A stretch of DNA of 64,000 nucleotides from Owenia fusiformis. Its lineage: Eukaryota > Annelida > Polychaeta > Sabellida > Oweniidae. The DNA lies in assembly GCA_903813345.2 (NCBI GenBank), contig CAIIXF020000005.1, positions 31,563,375 to 31,627,374 on the forward strand. Direction: 5' to 3'. The translations under genes were made by a program, and so were the position numbers. Below, piece by piece: positions 1-64,000 of the stretch (its first letter is position 1; every line of letters begins with the position of its first letter). The notes under the pieces were generated by a model. That model had not been told where the DNA came from. It saw only the letters and a program-made list of their open reading frames with translations, and made no database searches.

Positions 1-150
1 TTATAGGGACATGTTTGAGATATTCAAAAGGCATGCCTGGGATATTATAGGGACATTTTTGAGAGTCAAAAGGCATGCCTGTTATATTATAGGGACATGT
101 TTGAGATATTCAAAATGCATGCCTGGGATATTCTTACTACATGCCTGAGA
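1..150. repeat. Minisatellite, about 44-bp unit, about 3 copies
   Basis: Units contain TTATAGGGACATGTTTGAGA and AAAGGCATGCCTGGGATA, with small changes between copies. The array may continue left of the window. Confidence 0.9.
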
Positions 151-156
151 TGGTAA

Positions 157-315
157 AGGCAGGCCCAAAGCCAGGAGCTACAAACCCCCCTTGGCCAAAA
201 TTTCTTTCACAATCATGCAAGTTTTCACCATTATGAGCACTTTTCAAGTGATTTTGGGCCAAAAATGGTCAAATGTGATCCCTGTTGGAATTTTTTGAAA
301 AGTGCCCTAATGGCA
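157..315 (+). repeat. Dispersed G-rich element, copy 1
   Basis: It shares TTTCACAATCATGCA, TTTTCACCATT-TGAGCACTT and CAAGTGATTTTGGGCCAAA with copies at 20400-20565 (same strand) and 11312-11495 (opposite strand). It is an interspersed repeat of unknown class, with no open frame. Confidence 0.75.
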
Positions 316-338
316 AAAGCTTGATTAACTATCTAAGC

Positions 339-344
339 TTTATT
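339..344 (-). terminator. Candidate polyadenylation signal AATAAA
   Basis: TTTATT on the plus strand reads AATAAA in the gene's sense, about 930 bases after the stop codon. It is the only clear AATAAA I found between the stop and the window edge; an ATTAAA is nearby at about 395. The real 3' end may lie elsewhere. Confidence 0.3.
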
Positions 345-1271
345 CTCAATGCTGCTGAATTCAGAAACAACATCAAAAATGTTTCCCCTCTTTTTTAATT
401 CATTCTCGACAAGACATCCCTGAACTCAAAGTGATCAGTAAAACATCGGAACTTGACAACACGTCTTTAACATGGTGCTCCATGTGGTATTAGAACTTCT
501 CACGTTCTAATCATGGTTTCTTTGTCTCAAATTAAGCAGCAATTGGGGCCTATTGTGTCTCTAATTAATTTCTCCAAAGGAACAATATGTTAGAAGATAC
601 ACTAGGATTAGTGTGATAATGAGACAACAGAGAATGATGAGACCATACATCAAATTAATCCCTTGTTGGATTCATGACAGTGAATGAGATTAGTGCCCTT
701 ATAATATCTAACCAGACCACATGTAAACATTTTATGTAACAGTTAATACCATAGTGATAGACAAACACACACACAGTGTATAATAAATATTACATGTTTA
801 TCAACTTGATCCTTTGGAAATTAAAACCTTAATTTCCATTCTTTTCAACATGCATGCGTATAAAGGGTTTAGAATATCTTGTAAATGGAAATGACAGTCA
901 TGTCTTCAAAGCTTAAGGGTTAAGAAATAGGGATTGAACTTTCCATCTAATACAGTTGTATAATATTTATACATCTCGTGTAAAATGATGATGACACTTG
1001 ATCTTAAGTCTAAACCTCCAGTCCTTGCTTTCTCTATAAGATGCTGTTACCATAGCAACATATCATATCATATCACTATGGCAACCATGCGCATGTGAGT
1101 ATTTGCTTTGAATCTGCCTACAGGTTGACACTAAACTTGCAGTAGTTTACTTGATGCCTGCAACCATTTTGCATGTGGCACCGGGGCCTCAAGCCTTTGG
1201 TCACCACGGTTAGGTGGCGCCAGTAAAAATGAAATAAAACAGCCCTAGAGCAGGAGCTTGTATGGTAAGTA
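345..1271 (-). other. Cav1: Probable 3' untranslated region
   Basis: This AT-rich stretch without an open frame lies between the stop codon and the first AATAAA. Assigned only by position. Confidence 0.4.
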
Positions 1272-63960
<62,689 letters not shown>

Positions 63961-64000
63961 CTGAAACCATTAGCATTAACAATTAATTTGTATTATACTC

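Overview
The window is intron-rich, AT-rich animal nuclear DNA. It holds most of one large gene on the minus strand: the 3' two thirds of an L-type (Cav1) voltage-gated calcium channel alpha-1 subunit. Transcription runs from high to low coordinates, from the domain I-II linker at 63960 to the stop codon at 1272-1274. I place 36 successive exon positions (W1 to W36, numbered from the 5' side of the window). They join in phase without a gap into 1717 codons plus a stop. The 5' part (N-terminus, domain I, beta-subunit binding segment) lies beyond position 64000. GT-AG introns of 63 bp to 7.4 kb, TTAA and TIR elements, ACGG-type simple repeats and ACATGTAC-rich minisatellites suggest a marine invertebrate. 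A hemichordate, echinoderm or lophotrochozoan would fit; the sequence alone does not decide. No second gene is supported.

Layout. 64.0-58.2 kb: I-II linker end, domain II, acidic II-III loop, start of domain III. 56.6-44.8 kb: rest of domain III. 44.7-30.0 kb: domain IV. 30.1-25.0 kb: EF-hand-like region, pre-IQ, IQ motif. 22.7-1.3 kb: cytoplasmic tail with proximal and distal regulatory segments, ending in VTTL. Domains II, III and IV each keep the pore glutamate (TGEDW, TFEGW, TGEAW), so a calcium-selective channel is expected.

The main result is a set of tandemly duplicated, intact, frame-neutral exons in domains III and IV: IIIS2 (2 copies), IIIS5 (2), IVS2 (3) and IVS4 (2). One copy per position would give 24 channel cores. 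There are also two possible cassette microexons in the IIIS3-S4 (3 nt) and IVS3-S4 (21 nt) linkers. The IIIS2 pair matches the position and length of the vertebrate CACNA1C exon 21/22 pair. I know of no vertebrate Cav1 counterpart for the other three sets.

A second pattern is that several minisatellites sit on splice sites of this gene and often copy the site itself (near 18.4, 31.0, 53.7, 56.6 and 58.4 kb). The introns also hold mobile-element remnants: a piggyBac-like TTAA element inserted inside a 44-bp minisatellite, a 1.5 kb TIR element, four copies of a short palindromic family, three copies of a dispersed G-rich element, a mariner-like MITE and two long hairpins.
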